DNA of 64,000 nt from Turritopsis dohrnii (Eukaryota > Cnidaria > Hydrozoa > Anthoathecata > Oceaniidae): the NCBI GenBank assembly GCA_027922465.2, contig BQMF02000024.1, positions 248,001-312,000 on the forward strand, given 5' to 3'. Under the pieces are notes generated by a model. The model was not told the origin of the DNA. It saw only the letters and a program-made list of their open reading frames with translations, and ran no database searches. Positions 22,365-35,781 of this stretch are shown piece after piece. A program made the position numbers and the translations under genes. Numbering within the stretch: the stretch's first letter is position 1; every line of letters starts with the position of its first letter.

Positions 22365-22500
22365 CATTTTAGTCTTTCTTAGTAAAGAATTTTGAGAAAT
22401 TATATCCGAATTCTTATTTTTCCCAATTATTCCGATAATTCGAACATTCGCTTATTCGAACAAATTTTCGGTCCATTCGGTGTTCGAATTAACGGATGTG

Positions 22501-23444
22501 TAATGTATTTTCAGAGCAATTAAGACTTCATTGGCCAGAATTTATGTTTACTTTACGTTCAGATTACAAAGACCAAGTTTATGATAGTTGCGCAATAATA
22601 TTTTGAATATTGCCCATTTGATAGATTGTTTTTTTTTACTGTGTGAGTTGAAAATGTTGTTAAACACTGGGTTTGTGAGTCTATGGAGGCGTATCGCCTT
22701 GCTTTAAATTTGAATTTGGTGTTATGAGACGCTTAGTTCCTTGTCACGGTAAAAAATGACCGTGGATTATCAACATAAATAACTTAACATGGTCATTTAG
22801 CCGGGGAAGAACTGCCTCTTGAAAATGAGCGTGAAAATATTGTTGTGCTATTAAAGATATTGTTAATGGCAGAGCTGCTGCAAAACAAGTTTGGGTTTAT
22901 GTACATTTTTGTGACTGCATAGAAACTATTCATACCAGAAGATGAAGATCAATTTGTCACCCACGTAGAAGAGAGGTATAAATTGCGTGTAAAGACATAC
23001 AATATGTAATTCAGCTAATTCTCTCTACAAAAGAATTTATGGCGAACAACAATGTAAGTTTAACTTTCCTTTTTACTATGACGATTGACATAAAAGAGGT
23101 AAGAACTAAAAAAAGTGGTGTTCAATTGTTAGACCAAAGATGGTTTTGAATTGTAATGATTCAAGGGTGGACAACTGTAGACATGGAGAGCAAATACTGA
23201 TATTCAGCCAATCATTGACTATAAATACTGATATTCAGCCAATCATTGACTATAAAACCTGTTTAGAATATTGAGGCAAGTACGCCGCAAAAGCTGAGAA
23301 ACTCTCAAATTTTGGATGCTTTGGTTCTGAACAAATAAGATTTATTATTTAGAAGCTACTTTTCAATAATCTCTTTCGTTTAACGCAACTATAGGGTTCA
23401 GGAAGTTATGAATAATATACTTTCATTGAATATGCATACCTTAA
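22501..23444. other. No assigned gene; possible promoter
   Basis: At 22976 GAGGTATAAATTGC resembles a TATA box. Sixty bases on, an ATG (23040) opens ATGGCGAACAACAAT followed by GTAAGT, a possible first coding exon and donor. It is the same in copy B. No downstream exon could be tied to it, so this is weak. A 31-bp direct repeat (ACTGATATTCAGCCAATCAT unit) at about 23200-23262 occurs twice in A and once in B. Confidence 0.2.
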
Positions 23445-24289
23445 GGGAAAAAATTGTTTGCGGAAGAAACTTTTGTGGAATATATTTTTGCGGGTGAATG
23501 ACTCAAAAATGCCATATTTTGAGGAATAAATTTTTGAGGATGAAGACCTTAAAAGAGATTTTGCGGAATTAATTTTTGCGGATGCAACAAATTTAATAAA
23601 ATCGAAAGTCGGGAAACACGTAGTTTAGTACCTGGATATATACAAACTTTAGTTGGAATGGAAAAAGCATTTCATCAGTTGAAATATCAAAAAGTAATAC
23701 TAAGCTAAAACAAACAGATAATGTAGCTGGGTCTTATCTTTGATCAGAGAAGGTCAATGTAGCGCCAGCAACTGAGAATAGGACTCAGTTAAAGTCTTGT
23801 TCCCATAAAGGATAGGATCGTTTCTTAAAGTAAAAGCAACAGTACGAAGCGCTAAACCTGTCACAAGTGCAGATGCTGCTTGTGTTGTTATTAACGAAAA
23901 GCAAAAATAAGTCCTTAGATGTTCAGTGACCAAGACTTCTTTTCTTTTCGAACCCCTTTTTCATTTTCCAAACGTTTTGTAAAGACGAGACTTGCAGTTT
24001 AAGCACAGCAAAGTGAAAAATCAATTCTTTACGGGTAAAAAATTTCAAAAATTTTGCGGAGTAACTTTTTGTGGATGAAGAATTTCGAATATTTTGGGGA
24101 ATTTATTTTTGCGGATGACCAATATTTATTCATTTTTGCTTTCGGATTTGAGGGAAATCGCCATGTCATATGTATAAGTCATAAGTCACATGTATATGTA
24201 TAAGTCAGCAATATTTGGTGTTGGTTCTTCAAAATAGATCCCGCAAAAAAAAGTTCCGCACAAATTTCTTCCGCAAACAATTTCTTCCC
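23445..24289. mobile_element. TTAA-flanked Kolobok-like non-autonomous element, copy A
   Basis: TTAA on both sides (23441-23444, 24290-24293), inverted ends GGGAAAAAATTGTTTGCGGA and its complement ending AACAATTTCTTCCC. The sub-ends repeat TTTTGCGGAATTAATTTTTG-type words. TTAA with GGG-starting ends fits Kolobok better than piggyBac, whose ends start CCC. No transposase. Confidence 0.75.
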
Positions 24290-25654
24290 TTAAGGTAGTT
24301 GTTCCGTTCAAGTAGTAGATGTGTCTGTGGAAGGATCAAGAAAAATTGAAGTTAAAACTGAATGTTCTTTGTAAGATCGTTATCTCAACAGAGCAAACTT
24401 AAAATGACGTAATAAAAACGTACCAATTTTGTGCAATTGCCTAACTACACAGCACACAAGGAAGGAAGTAAATAATACAGAAAATTCTAGAGCAAAGGGC
24501 CAACAGTATCCTGTTTACTGCAAGTAGCTACCATCTATTGAAGGAAAAAATAAGTAATGCTTGGGTACTTTAGCTGATGAAGCTGGTGATATCTTTTGTC
24601 AAAAGTGGAGTAATTATCTCCAAAGTGGATGTCGGTCAGACTATGAATTATAGAAGGGAGTTCAGGGACTGGTATTTTCTTTTAAGTAATGGAGTTGATG
24701 ATTGTGAGTTTAAAGAACTTTATCAAAGACCACACGAAGAATAGATGCACTTAACTGGTTTGTACGATAATGTTATTGGTACTAGTGTAACGTTAGAAAA
24801 TAATGCTGAGTACAGTGCACTAGCAGGTAACCATCTTCCTTACAACAGTAAAAATCATAGAACCTTGTATAACTTCAAATCTGATCTTGAGAAACGCCAA
24901 ATATACTGCAAATACAAACATTGTGTTAAATTGTCTTTGAATGCCCACATTCTAATTTGTCAATGTCAAAGAAAGAAGAAACAAAGTAAAATAAATATAC
25001 GGAAGCAAAAAATAGGCATGTGTATTCATGGTTAGACAAGAAAAAAGCTCACACTGTCGTAGACAAAATGTAAGCTCTTTTATTTGTTCAATGTTTTTGG
25101 AAAGATTACAGTTGGTTAACAAAGTAAATACAGGTAATTCTTGTTATTCCGAACTTTGCGCTATCTCTTACAAAAACCTTGGTCTTGTCAGCATTTTTAG
25201 CTTGCTATAAAGCTACTTTTTTTCTCGAACTTTTCATCCTGTTGTTTTGATCTTAACTATTTCAAATCTCCTGTATTTTCTCCCATATAACTGATATAAT
25301 CTTATTTAACGTTATCACGATAAAGTCCTTTTAAAAGTACTTTCCCCGATTCTAAATGCGTTCTACTTTTCTTTGATAATGTTTCCACAAGTTCTGATAA
25401 CTACACCGCTGGAATTACTATATCATCCTCAAAGTTGTGCCACTAATTCTAAACAACGACGTGACCATTAGCGAGTGTTTAAAGGAAGCTCATAAGGCCC
25501 AACCATTATTGAAGACAAAAAAAAAAACAATTATCGTACAAGCTTTACTCGTATATCACAGATAAACAAATATCTAACACGGAGTTCAATTTCAGTTAAC
25601 ATTTAACAAAAAACTTTTATAAAAATTTAACAAAATACATCTTTACAAAGTATT
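24290..25654. other. Unassigned stretch downstream of the METTL27-like gene
   Basis: A 96-codon plus-strand frame (24745-25035) has the same translation in copy B (52249-52539), but a 290-base stretch without changes is expected at this low divergence, and the peptide is not recognised. In-frame text just upstream is separated by TAG. It may be a decayed gene. Nothing else seen. Confidence 0.3.
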
Positions 25655-26623
25655 TCAAAGTTTTTTCAAAGCAACTAAATATCCATTACACCATTCATCA
25701 TAATTTTTAAGAGGGTTTCTACAAAATGTCTCTCGTTTCATGCAATGGAGTTCTACCATGTTTTCCTTGATCAACTCACCAATGAAACCCATGTAATCAA
25801 CAGAATAATCCAAGTACATCAACGTGAATACGAAGTAACCTCCAGGCTTGATAATACGTATCACTTCTCGCATAGTATCCAAGGGGGCGCCATATGTGTC
25901 GTAGCAACTAGAAGCCATCGCCACGTCATATGTATTGTCAGCAATATTTGGTGTTGGTTCTGTCTTCAACGGAACTAAAATTTTACAAAAATCATTTATA
26001 AAATGAAAAGGCATCCTCACAATGTTCTTGCCTTTACATTGTTAGAACGCCTGTCAATTTATTAAAAAAGAATTACATCTTTGTGGCTCATGCAATTTTA
26101 TATTTTCTTGTTACGTTTTATTTACTTATTTACTTTATTTACTAATTTACTTATAAAGGAAAAGACAAGATAAATGATATCAAGTACACACACCCCACCT
26201 ATTTGTTTGTTTATGTTTATTGAAAGTTTGAACTATGAGTTTGAAAGAAAGTATCTTACCGTTGAATAATTTGGAATAAATATTTTTCTTTGAACATACA
26301 TCAAGCATTCCTTTAGAAAAATCAAGCCCATGCATCTGTTTGCAACCCTTCTTTGCGAGTTCCAATCCAACAATGCCAGTTCCACATGCAATGTCAATTG
26401 CAGAAATTCCGGATAGATCAGTGGTTCCTGTAAATTGACAAAGAAATTTCACCAACTTTTCTACCAACACAGTCACGCCAACCAATGCAATGGATCTGTC
26501 GTAATCCAAAGAAACTGCATCGAAAAATTCACGTGGGCTTGTTAAGCCTTCGGTTTTGCTGAAAAGATTCTTCAGGAAATCTTTGTCCTCTTGACCCAGC
26601 TTAGCATCAATTGTACTTTCCAT
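25655..26623 (-). CDS. METTL27/WBSCR27-like SAM methyltransferase, copy A
   Basis: Two exons on the minus strand. Exon 1 is 26623-26260, from ATG to a GGTAAGA donor; the intron is 26259-26032 and ends in TAAAG; exon 2 is 26031-25655, ending in TGA. Joined in phase they give 246 residues, close to METTL27 proteins. Motif I of class I methyltransferases is AIDIACGTGIVGLELAKKG (residues 76-94), with HGLDFSKGML giving the acidic end of strand 2 (Asp101). YDVAMASSCYD (about 156-166) and IKPGGYFVF (about 182-190) are the post-motif strands. The substrate is not known for this family. The gene is intact in this copy. No neighbour shares its orientation closely, so it seems to stand alone. Assignment to METTL27 rather than another small methyltransferase rests on the overall layout. 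Confidence 0.85.
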
Positions 26624-27239
26624 CTTTTATCTATGAAAAACACTCGGTAGAATTAGATTTGAATTCAGTGACGAACAAAGGCATTAACAATATTTTTAAA
26701 GTTGAAAAAGTTGTTATGATATGAAGTGCCAAAGGTTGAGGCTGGCGCACAAACATCGTCCCACCATCGTAGTCTTATTAACCTCCGTGCTGCTAAACAA
26801 TTTTTATCCCAACAGCAGTGGCGGATCTAGAGGTATGTCGAAATTTGTGTAGGAGAGCATTAACATAATTTGTGAATTCAATTTGTATTACCATTGGGAT
26901 TATTTGAACGCTTTCCTTTTTTGGGTAGATTACTAACACTCTCCTACTCTGCGGGTTAAAGTTTGTGTTACCATTGGACCTTATTTTGTGCTAATTATTA
27001 GTTTTCTTTGAATGCGAAATTATCTTCTTATGATATTTCTACTTCAGTATGAATTGCAGAAATTTATCTTTCCAGATAAAATCATTGAGTTATTAATCAT
27101 AAAGTAAATCTGATGCAAACATTTAGATGAATTAATCTTACAGATTTTTTTCGTGCGAAACGTGTTCTCGTTTTCGTGTCTTATCAGCAAATGTACCATC
27201 AATGTAACATCTCTCATATATGATCGTGTTAGAATATAA
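26624..27239. other. Upstream of METTL27-like gene to the end of the shared segment
   Basis: No second gene. It holds the promoter side of the METTL27-like gene, without a clear TATA box. The empty site of the Helentron is between 27102 and 27103, and that of the second Helitron-like element between 27239 and 27240. Confidence 0.5.
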
Positions 27240-27774
27240 TAAATTAATTTAGCACAACAAAGAGAATCATTTCAGAAGTTCAATATTAATAATTTTCTTC
27301 AAGTCACCGTTTAAACCAAAGACGAGTTGCAAAATAAAAAATAAAGTTTCTGTTTTAAGAAAACTGAAGTTGATAAAACGTTCATCTAAAGACAAAATCA
27401 AGTTTTTTTCAGAGGTGAAAATTTTATAAGAAGCGTGAAAACAATTTTTCTGTTCAGGATCAGAACGCACAAAGTACTGAATTGAATTTTGAATGATACA
27501 CCCCTAGTTTGTAACAATAGCAAATTCGTTTCTTTTCCGGGGCCACATTAGCCTGGAACGAAGAAGGCAACAGGCTTGAATGAATTCAAGACTGGGGTCC
27601 GCCGTGTACCAATTTATTGCCAGTGCAAACTATGTGAAGTCCATAGAGATGGTCGTTTCATTCTTTTAGTTTTATTTCTTTTTATTTTTTTTTTCTCTGC
27701 AGATTACAGATTTTATAGATTTTATTTCAGTTTCATGATTTTAGGTTGGTTTTAATTAGTACATTATGTAACTA
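27240..27774. other. Spacer with a possible LINE 3' fragment
   Basis: At about 27535-27660 the plus strand reads WNEEGNRLE-like and LNEFKTGVRRVPIYCQCK-like words in different frames. They resemble the C-terminal end of CR1/L2-type ORFs (WNxLP followed by FK), but they are short and broken. Otherwise nothing seen. Confidence 0.25.
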
Positions 27775-28597
27775 CAGTGTGTCCCACAGAATTTCGGTCT
27801 GAGATTTTAACAGCTCATAACTTTTCACACATAAATCAAATTTCAGCAATTTTTAAACCATTCGATAGGATTTTATTCATAGATTTTAAAAATATACATT
27901 TTGTTCTCCAAAATCTTTTAGTTTGGAAACAATTAAGGATTTTACCATGAAAAAATCCAATTATCTTCTTAATGGTTAATTAACACATCTTTCAATAACA
28001 GCTATCAAAGGTCATTATCAAAAACAATATCAAAGTCAAGTGACTGCAAAACACAAGAATCATTAAAAACAAAACTTTAAGCCGTCTCAACATGTCCCCC
28101 GTTTCTCTTGACACAGCGATTTGCTGTTGCTGTCATAAAGAGTGGCGAATAAAATTTTGATTTTGTCTAAGATTATTTGCTGAGTCAACAATTTTACTTC
28201 TCAATACTGATAGACTCTGAATCTCAGTGGAGAAAAGTTTTTGTAGCAACTAAAAATTGTTCATATGATGTCAAAAATTTTGTAGAAGCCCCCGTCTCAC
28301 AATTTTTAACTTTGTGATGAGATTATAATTTTAGTGTGTTCAAAAACACCACGACATGTTCTTAATAAACAAAAGAATAATTGCACGTGAAAACTATTTT
28401 TATTAACCATAAAGGAATTAATGACCGTGACAGTTTAAAGAAATCCTTTTTACTACAAAGGTGTTGAACTAAATTATTTAAGATATAGGATTTTTAAAAA
28501 ATGCCATCGAATGATGTTAAAATCTCTAAAATCTGATATATGTGTGAAAGGTTATAGCTTGTTAAAATCTCAGACCGAAATTCTCTGGGACACACTG
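27775..28597 (-). mobile_element. Tc1/mariner-type element remnant
   Basis: TA on both sides (27773-27774, 28598-28599) with inverted ends CAGTGTGTCCCACAGAATTT and its complement ending GGACACACTG. The similarity of the arms extends about 60 bases. The interior on the minus strand keeps TANRCVKRNGGHVETA at about 28145-28085, like the closing words of mariner-family transposases. The rest of the ORF is lost. Confidence 0.75.
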
Positions 28598-29114
28598 TAC
28601 TGTTTTACCAACTTTAAACTAGCTAGTAGCTTTCGCTACGAGGGCGCCCGTGATTGCATTTCCGTTAATAACACACTATATCGGCACAATACATCGAAAA
28701 AAATGACCAAACCTTCCGCGGATGAAAGTTTCTTCCGTCAAGGATCAACGCGAATGAAATTAATTTTTAAAGGAGAACAGAGATCAAAAATTTATTATGC
28801 ATAAATCTTTGCCAAGTCACATAAGAAATAAACATTAAAACTTCCCAAAATGTATGAAAAATGCGTAAAAAGAACTAATTTCTTTCTGGAAATGCTACAA
28901 CGGTCGCTGCCATTCCCATTTCGCAATGACTTCACATGGTGAATGGAGAAAGTCAAGTGTATTAGTGTTTAAATAAAATTCTTTTGTACACAGCCTTCGT
29001 TCATTCGTTCATTCGAAGGTACCAAAAATAAATTCAAGCTTGTCAAGGAAATGAGTACGTCATATACCTATCTATGTTTATTTTTTCATTATATATGTCG
29101 AATATTTCTTTCGT

Positions 29115-29742
29115 AGTTCACAACACGGTACCATTTTTGTCGTACACATTTGATGTATGATGATGTTTTTTTAAAAGACGCGTGTGTTAACACGTTACGA
29201 CACTCAGAAGAGAGAAATGATTTTTAATGAATAAAATGGAGAGTTATGAAGCTGTGCTGCGCGATATCAAAATATCCGCATTTTTTAAATTGAAGTTATC
29301 TTCAATTTAAAAAAAGCAAAGAAGAAACGTAAAACACGTTCAGAGTGGACCAAGTAATGGTTGAAAAGAAGAGATTTAAAATGTCTCTATACTAATTTGG
29401 AACTTCGAAATGAAGAAGTTGCCATATATGCCAATTATTTGAGAATGAGACCAGAAGATGTCGATTTTTTGCTCTCTCTAATTCAAAAAGATATTGCTAA
29501 AAAGGATAGAGATAAAAATATTTTGTCTTTTTCTCTTTTCCCTCACTTGAAGTATTGCCTGCTTCGATATGATTAGTTAATTTTCGTACGATGTTGTATG
29601 AATATTAAACATGTTTAACTTTTTTTTTGCCGTGCACGACACCATAATACGACACATTTTCGTACGATTTTTTATGTTTACACAGTGCGATACGACCTGT
29701 ACAACAAAAATCGTATGAAAAATCGTACCGTGTAAATTGCCC
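29115..29742 (+). mobile_element. PIF/Harbinger remnant
   Basis: A probable right end at 29700-29742 reads inward GGGCAATTTACACGGTACGA. A decayed left end near 29115-29150 shares ACACGGTAC and ATTTTTGTCGTAC. A transposase fragment lies between. Target duplication not resolved. Confidence 0.55.
29238..29541 (+). pseudogene. N-terminal fragment of a Harbinger transposase
   Basis: Plus strand: MESYEAVLRDIKISAFF, a frame change, then RSEWTK, in-frame stop (TAA), WLKRRDLKCLYTNLELRNEE and VAIYANYLRMRPEDVDFLL, followed by IQKDIAKKD. The order (W..RR, YxNL, YxNYLRM, FLL, IxKxD) matches the region before the DDE domain of Harbinger transposases. The catalytic part is gone, replaced by the element's terminal sequence. 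Confidence 0.7.
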
Positions 29743-30309
29743 TTTATTCATAACAAGATGTTTTTATTCATAATAAAGAATTGTTCTCCTTCTCATTGTA
29801 AAGTGGATCAAAACTAAGTCGGCTTTGTCTATTAAAATAAAAAGACATGGTAGAGAGCGACACTTTTACCTCATTAATTATTCATAACTACTCATAAGAT
29901 GCAACACGTGCGTCGCAATGCATTGTTGTTAAAAAAAAGATGATGACGGGGGTTAAACAACTATTTAATACCAGAATTATAACAGGGATTTTTAATTTTA
30001 TTCGCAATTTCTCCTCTTAAGTTTTTGAATAACTAAAAGAAAACATAAATCATCTTAATTTAAACAAAAATAAGCTATACTTTAATAAAGTATTCCCAAA
30101 ATGTTTTTAGTAGCCCCCTGATGTCAGGCAGGCGAGTTAAAAAAACATCGAGAACACAGTTGCAGTCGAGATTTTTTCCAGTACTCTGACTACAAACACC
30201 ATTCTAAATATACGCCCGGGGATCGTTATTAAAAGCGCCCTTACGGGCGCAATAAAGAAATAAATAAATGAAAAAAAAATCAATTAGTGAAAACAAAGGG
30301 AAACACTTA

Positions 30310-30919
30310 AAGCTTAGTTCTCATTGAGTTCAAATTAACGATTAGCAACGATTATCATGGTGTGCATGATGCGTAATCGTTAGCAATCGTTAGTGTGAAC
30401 GTAATTGATGGCTGTAATCTTTGTGTAATCGTAATTGTAATCATTGTTTTAAATTCAAAAAATTTTGATTTTTAATTTACAATTACGCGAACGATTGGTG
30501 ACGTTTCATGCTTTTGTAAGTTTTTTTGAGCATGTTTTCGATGAAACTAGGAAAATTCCTTTAAAAAGCTAGAAAAACGACAAACTTGAATAAAAATGGC
30601 AGACAAAATAAACATCAAGAAATCACGAAAACAACCTCTTCTTATAAAACAAGAAGAACTACTGGTACAAATGTTTGTATGATAAAGCGTATTCCTCATA
30701 TAAGGAACGCGATGTCATCAAAAACCCATGGGAATCAGTTTCTTCTGCTCTCGATTTTAGCGAAGATGGTATTCATCCATTTTATAAGCCAGCAACGATT
30801 TGCTAGTGTGAACGTTGACGGGTACTTCATAAAATCATGCAGAGCATGATAATCGTTGTAATCGTTATTTTGCGAAATCGTTGCTAATCGTTGTTTTGAA
30901 CTCAGTGAGAACTAAGCTT
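30310..30919. mobile_element. TIR element with AGCTTAGTTCTCA ends
   Basis: Left AGCTTAGTTCTCATTGAGTT and right, read inward, AGCTTAGTTCTCACTGAGTT, with sub-terminal AACGATTAGCAACGATT words in both. TTA lies next to both ends if one base of asymmetry is allowed, which would suit a Harbinger-type MITE. An interior 87-codon frame is not recognised. Confidence 0.7.
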
Positions 30920-32277
<1,358 letters not shown>

Positions 32278-32639
32278 ATCTTCTTCATCCTCCAACTTTC
32301 GTGTTGACGTTACACGGTGGAATAAAATTATTAGCTGACTTTGCTTTTTTCCCGTTTCAAAGCATGGTGCTGTAAGTGGGAGACAGAATGTTATAATATA
32401 TATGTTTTTATTTTGTTAAAATTAGGCCGATGGAAATTTTAAATTAGTATTACGTCACTTATCTCTTGAAAATGTAATGCTGCATTTTTTCATTATTCAT
32501 TCAATTTCCGCGCTTATAACGTAGGAAATTGTTTGGTTTACACATTCTATCTATCTCTGTCACAGTTTTTCGTCGTTTTCGGAAAGTCCGTTCGGATTTC
32601 GGATTGTTTGTTTATTCAGAATAGTTAATGACTGACCTA

Positions 32640-33835
32640 TTGCTAGGAACTTAGGACAGCTTTGACTAAAATTGGGCAATTTAGACAAGATTACATTTGA
32701 AAGGTGCTGATTTCAAATTTGACAGTCATTTTGTCAGAATTGACTAAAATTGGACAATTTGTGCCACATTTGGATCAAATTTCGAAAGTTCTTCAAATTT
32801 CATGAAATTTTGCATGGATTACAATTGAAAGGTGGTGATTTCAATTCTGGCAATCATTGTGTCTGAATTGACTAAAATTGGACAATTTGGGCCAAATTTG
32901 GACCAAATTTCGAAAGTTCTTCAAATTTCATGAAATTTTGCATGGATTTTACATTTGAAAGGTGTTGATTTCAATTCTGGCAATCATTGTGTCTGAATTG
33001 ACTAAAATTGGACAATTTGGGCCAAATTTGGACCAAATTTCGAAAGTTCTTCAAATTTCATGAAATTTTGCATGGATTTTACATTTGAAAGGTGTTGATT
33101 TCAATTCTGGCAATCATTGTGTCTGAATTGACTAAAATTGGACAATTTGGGCCAAATTTGGACCAAATTTCGAAAGTTCTTCAAATTTCATGAAATTTTG
33201 CATGGATTACATTTAAAAGGTGGTGATTTCAATTCTGACAATCATTTTGTCTGAATTGACTAAAATTGGACAATTTGGGCCACATTTGGATCAAATTTCG
33301 AAAGTTCTTCAAATTTCATGAAATTTTGCATGGATTACATTTAAAAGGTGGTGATTTCAATTCTGACAATCATTTTGTCTGAATTGACTAAAATTGGACA
33401 ATTTGGGCCACATTTGGATCAAATTTCGAAAGTTCTTCAAATTTCATGAAATTTTGCATGGATTACATTTAAAAGGTGCTGATTTCAATTCTGACAATCA
33501 TTTTGTCTGAATTGACTAAAATTGGACAATTTGGGCCACATTTGGATCAAATTTCGAAAGTTCTTCAAATTTCATGAAATTTTGCATGGATTACATTTAA
33601 AAGGTGCTGATTTCAATTCCGACAATCATTTTGTCAGAATTGACTAAAATTGGACAATTTGAGCCACATTTGGACCAAACTTCGAAAGTTCTTCAAATTT
33701 CATGAAATTTCGCATGGATTACATTTGAAAGGTGCTGATTTCGAATTTGACAGTCATTTTGTCAGATTTAACTAAAATTGGACGATTTGGGCCAAATTTG
33801 GACCAAATTTTGAAATATCTTCAATTTTCATGAAT
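32640..33835. repeat. Satellite array, about 128-130-bp unit, about nine copies
   Basis: The word TGACTAAAATTGGACAATTT recurs at 32741, 32869, 32999, 33129, 33257, 33385, 33513 and 33641, with a variant at 33769. The spacing is 128 or 130. The first copy is truncated. Copies around 32820-33200 share CTGGCAATCATTGTG and GGCCAAATTTGGACC; those around 33200-33600 share CTGACAATCATTTTG and GGCCACATTTGGATC, so two local sub-families are present. Confidence 0.95.
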
Positions 33836-34736
33836 AAACATCATGCGTAAGATATTGGTGAACTGTTTTTCTGGCCCCGAAACATCTCAAGGGCTGATGC
33901 GGAAATTGTTCAAGCCTAATGGCTTCTAGTTAATTTTGTTCTGGCGCCATACATAGCTGGAGAACACATCAAATACACCATTTTGCATCATTTTCATTAT
34001 TCCAGTGACACAGTAACATGTTGTAATTTTATTTAGGAATATTTTTGATATTCTCGATAATGAAAATGATGATGAGTAAAGGATAACAAAAATTTCTTGG
34101 AGTCGCTGAAGTTTGTCCTGCAAATTCTGGGATTTTTGGCAAATTCGCAAAAACAAATCCCGAAAATCCGTTCAATTTGCAAAATTTTGTCAAGTAATTA
34201 ATTTTTCTGCAAACAATTAATACGAATAAGGTAGCATATTTTACTTGCCTTTTTAAATAAGAATAAATATTGATATTGATATTTTCATTATCAGTATGGA
34301 AAGAAGTATCCACCAGGGAGATTTCCATCCCTTGGGACAAATTTCTTCCCCATCTAGGAGTCTCTCTCAGCAAGAAATATTTCTTTATTCTGCCTTATGA
34401 AATTTTATTTGAGGGATTATTTATATGAAATACTATTATTTCGTGTGATAAGCTGGAATTGTTTGTATAATTGTGAATGCCTCTGCCCAAAATCTTGCAA
34501 TTTAGTGAACTTGCTGCCAAAGATATTTTAAGTGTTGGTCTTTTGTTGCTAAATTGGATTCAGGCTCATTCAGAAAAAAAAAAACACATCCAGGCAGCGA
34601 TGATGCCTGATGACCCACGATGAGCAGCAATTTTCCCAATTCTGAATCCGAAAAGATTCCGGTCAATGAGCTCATTTGCAGAAATGTCTTTTAGTTTGAT
34701 TAACAGCATGGGGCGTGCAGTGATTTTAATTTATGA
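33836..34736. other. Left flank of copy B
   Basis: No gene. From about 34098 on it is matched by the inverted older repeat at 9018-10025, so the repeat that starts copy B begins before 34737; copy A's equivalent is outside the window. Confidence 0.55.
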
Positions 34737-35781
34737 CAGTTGGATTTGTTTTGTGATCTGAATTAGGAAAATTGACAAATATCAAAAACAAATATTTAGT
34801 GATTGTCCTTTTCTACAATTTTGTGCCATTATGTAAAATATTTGAAAGTCAAACAAAGTTCAATACAAATTATTTCAGATTTCTTTTGTAACTTGAGAAA
34901 AAGAAAAATTTATGTGAATTTTCATGAACCGAATTTTACCTTCTTCGAGATGATAAATTTAGAGTTTTATCGTGTAATTATTGACTTACCCGCCACTACG
35001 AAATTGAGAGATTCAGTAACTATTTTCCCTTCAGGTATACAATGAGAGTTAAAATTATGATGCTGTAATTCAAGTTTTTTCTAAAGGACTGAATTTTGTT
35101 AAAATAAACTGGTGGGTTGTGCAGGTTATACATACATTTTTACGCTTTTATTTTTAGTAGTGAGCAACTTCTTGGCATTAGATCTTCATGTAACCTCATC
35201 TGAGGACCACTTAATTGGTAGAAACGAAAGTTCACCTGCGTGATTTACCAAACACGTAAGCCTGTAAGAACGTAAAGCGGGAAAATCAACAGGTAAAATT
35301 GGAATTTGTAGTTCAAATAAAACCGATTATTAAAGTATCAAAGTTGTTGTAGTGTTGTGATGCCCATATGATTTCTGTTAATGCGTGTATTACTGTATGC
35401 AATCTTTATGCTGCCACGAAAACCCCCCGACCAATGAGGAAGAAGATTTAATTGATTGCTGTGAAAACACAATGTTTGCTTTTATAACACTTACCTTGAT
35501 ATTTAGTAAGGCGATTTCCATTCCATGAATCCATTTAGGAAAAAAATACGCATGTATACGCTATTTTGGCTCATAGAAAGTTGTGCTTTTGGTCGCGATG
35601 AGACGTACTTAGATTGGATATTAAGTTAGAGGTTACAAAAACCATACGGCGCGAAACAGTAGCAGTATTATTATACTAACTCCCGGTACGAATAAACTTC
35701 ATCAGAAATAGAGCTTTAATTTTATTTTAAGCCTAAGTTACACTGGCCTTATTTCATATTTTAAAATGATTTGTAAGTGTA

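Larger units (their letters stand above)
20527..22500 (+). mobile_element. Internally deleted pogo/Tigger-type element, copy A
   Basis: TA flanks (20525-20526, 22501-22502) and terminal inverted repeats: left CACATTCGTTATTTTGAATG, right read inward CACATCCGTTAATTCGAACA. Subterminal AATTCGAAC-type words are repeated at both ends. Coding remnants keep only the start and the end of a transposase, with the DDE core missing. A SINE is inserted inside (21313-21614). Confidence 0.85.
1..27239 (+). repeat. Copy A of a long direct segmental duplication
   Basis: Base 1 corresponds to base 34737, and the match continues with few substitutions to 27239, which corresponds to 62457. The left end lies outside the window. 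Colinearity is interrupted by A-only blocks (about 6204-6491, 8709-16050, 21313-21614) and by B-only blocks that would sit at A positions near 19910, 25507 and 27102. About six substitutions were counted by eye in the first 900 bases. Joined haplotypes in the assembly would look the same as a recent duplication. Confidence 0.93.

Noticed and set aside
25745..25978. 77-codon plus-strand ORF, also 54141-54374
   Set aside because: Antisense shadow of exon 2 of the METTL27-like gene.
32640..33835. CRISPR array
   Set aside because: Whole 128-130-bp units are repeated without unique spacers, in an animal genome. It is a satellite.
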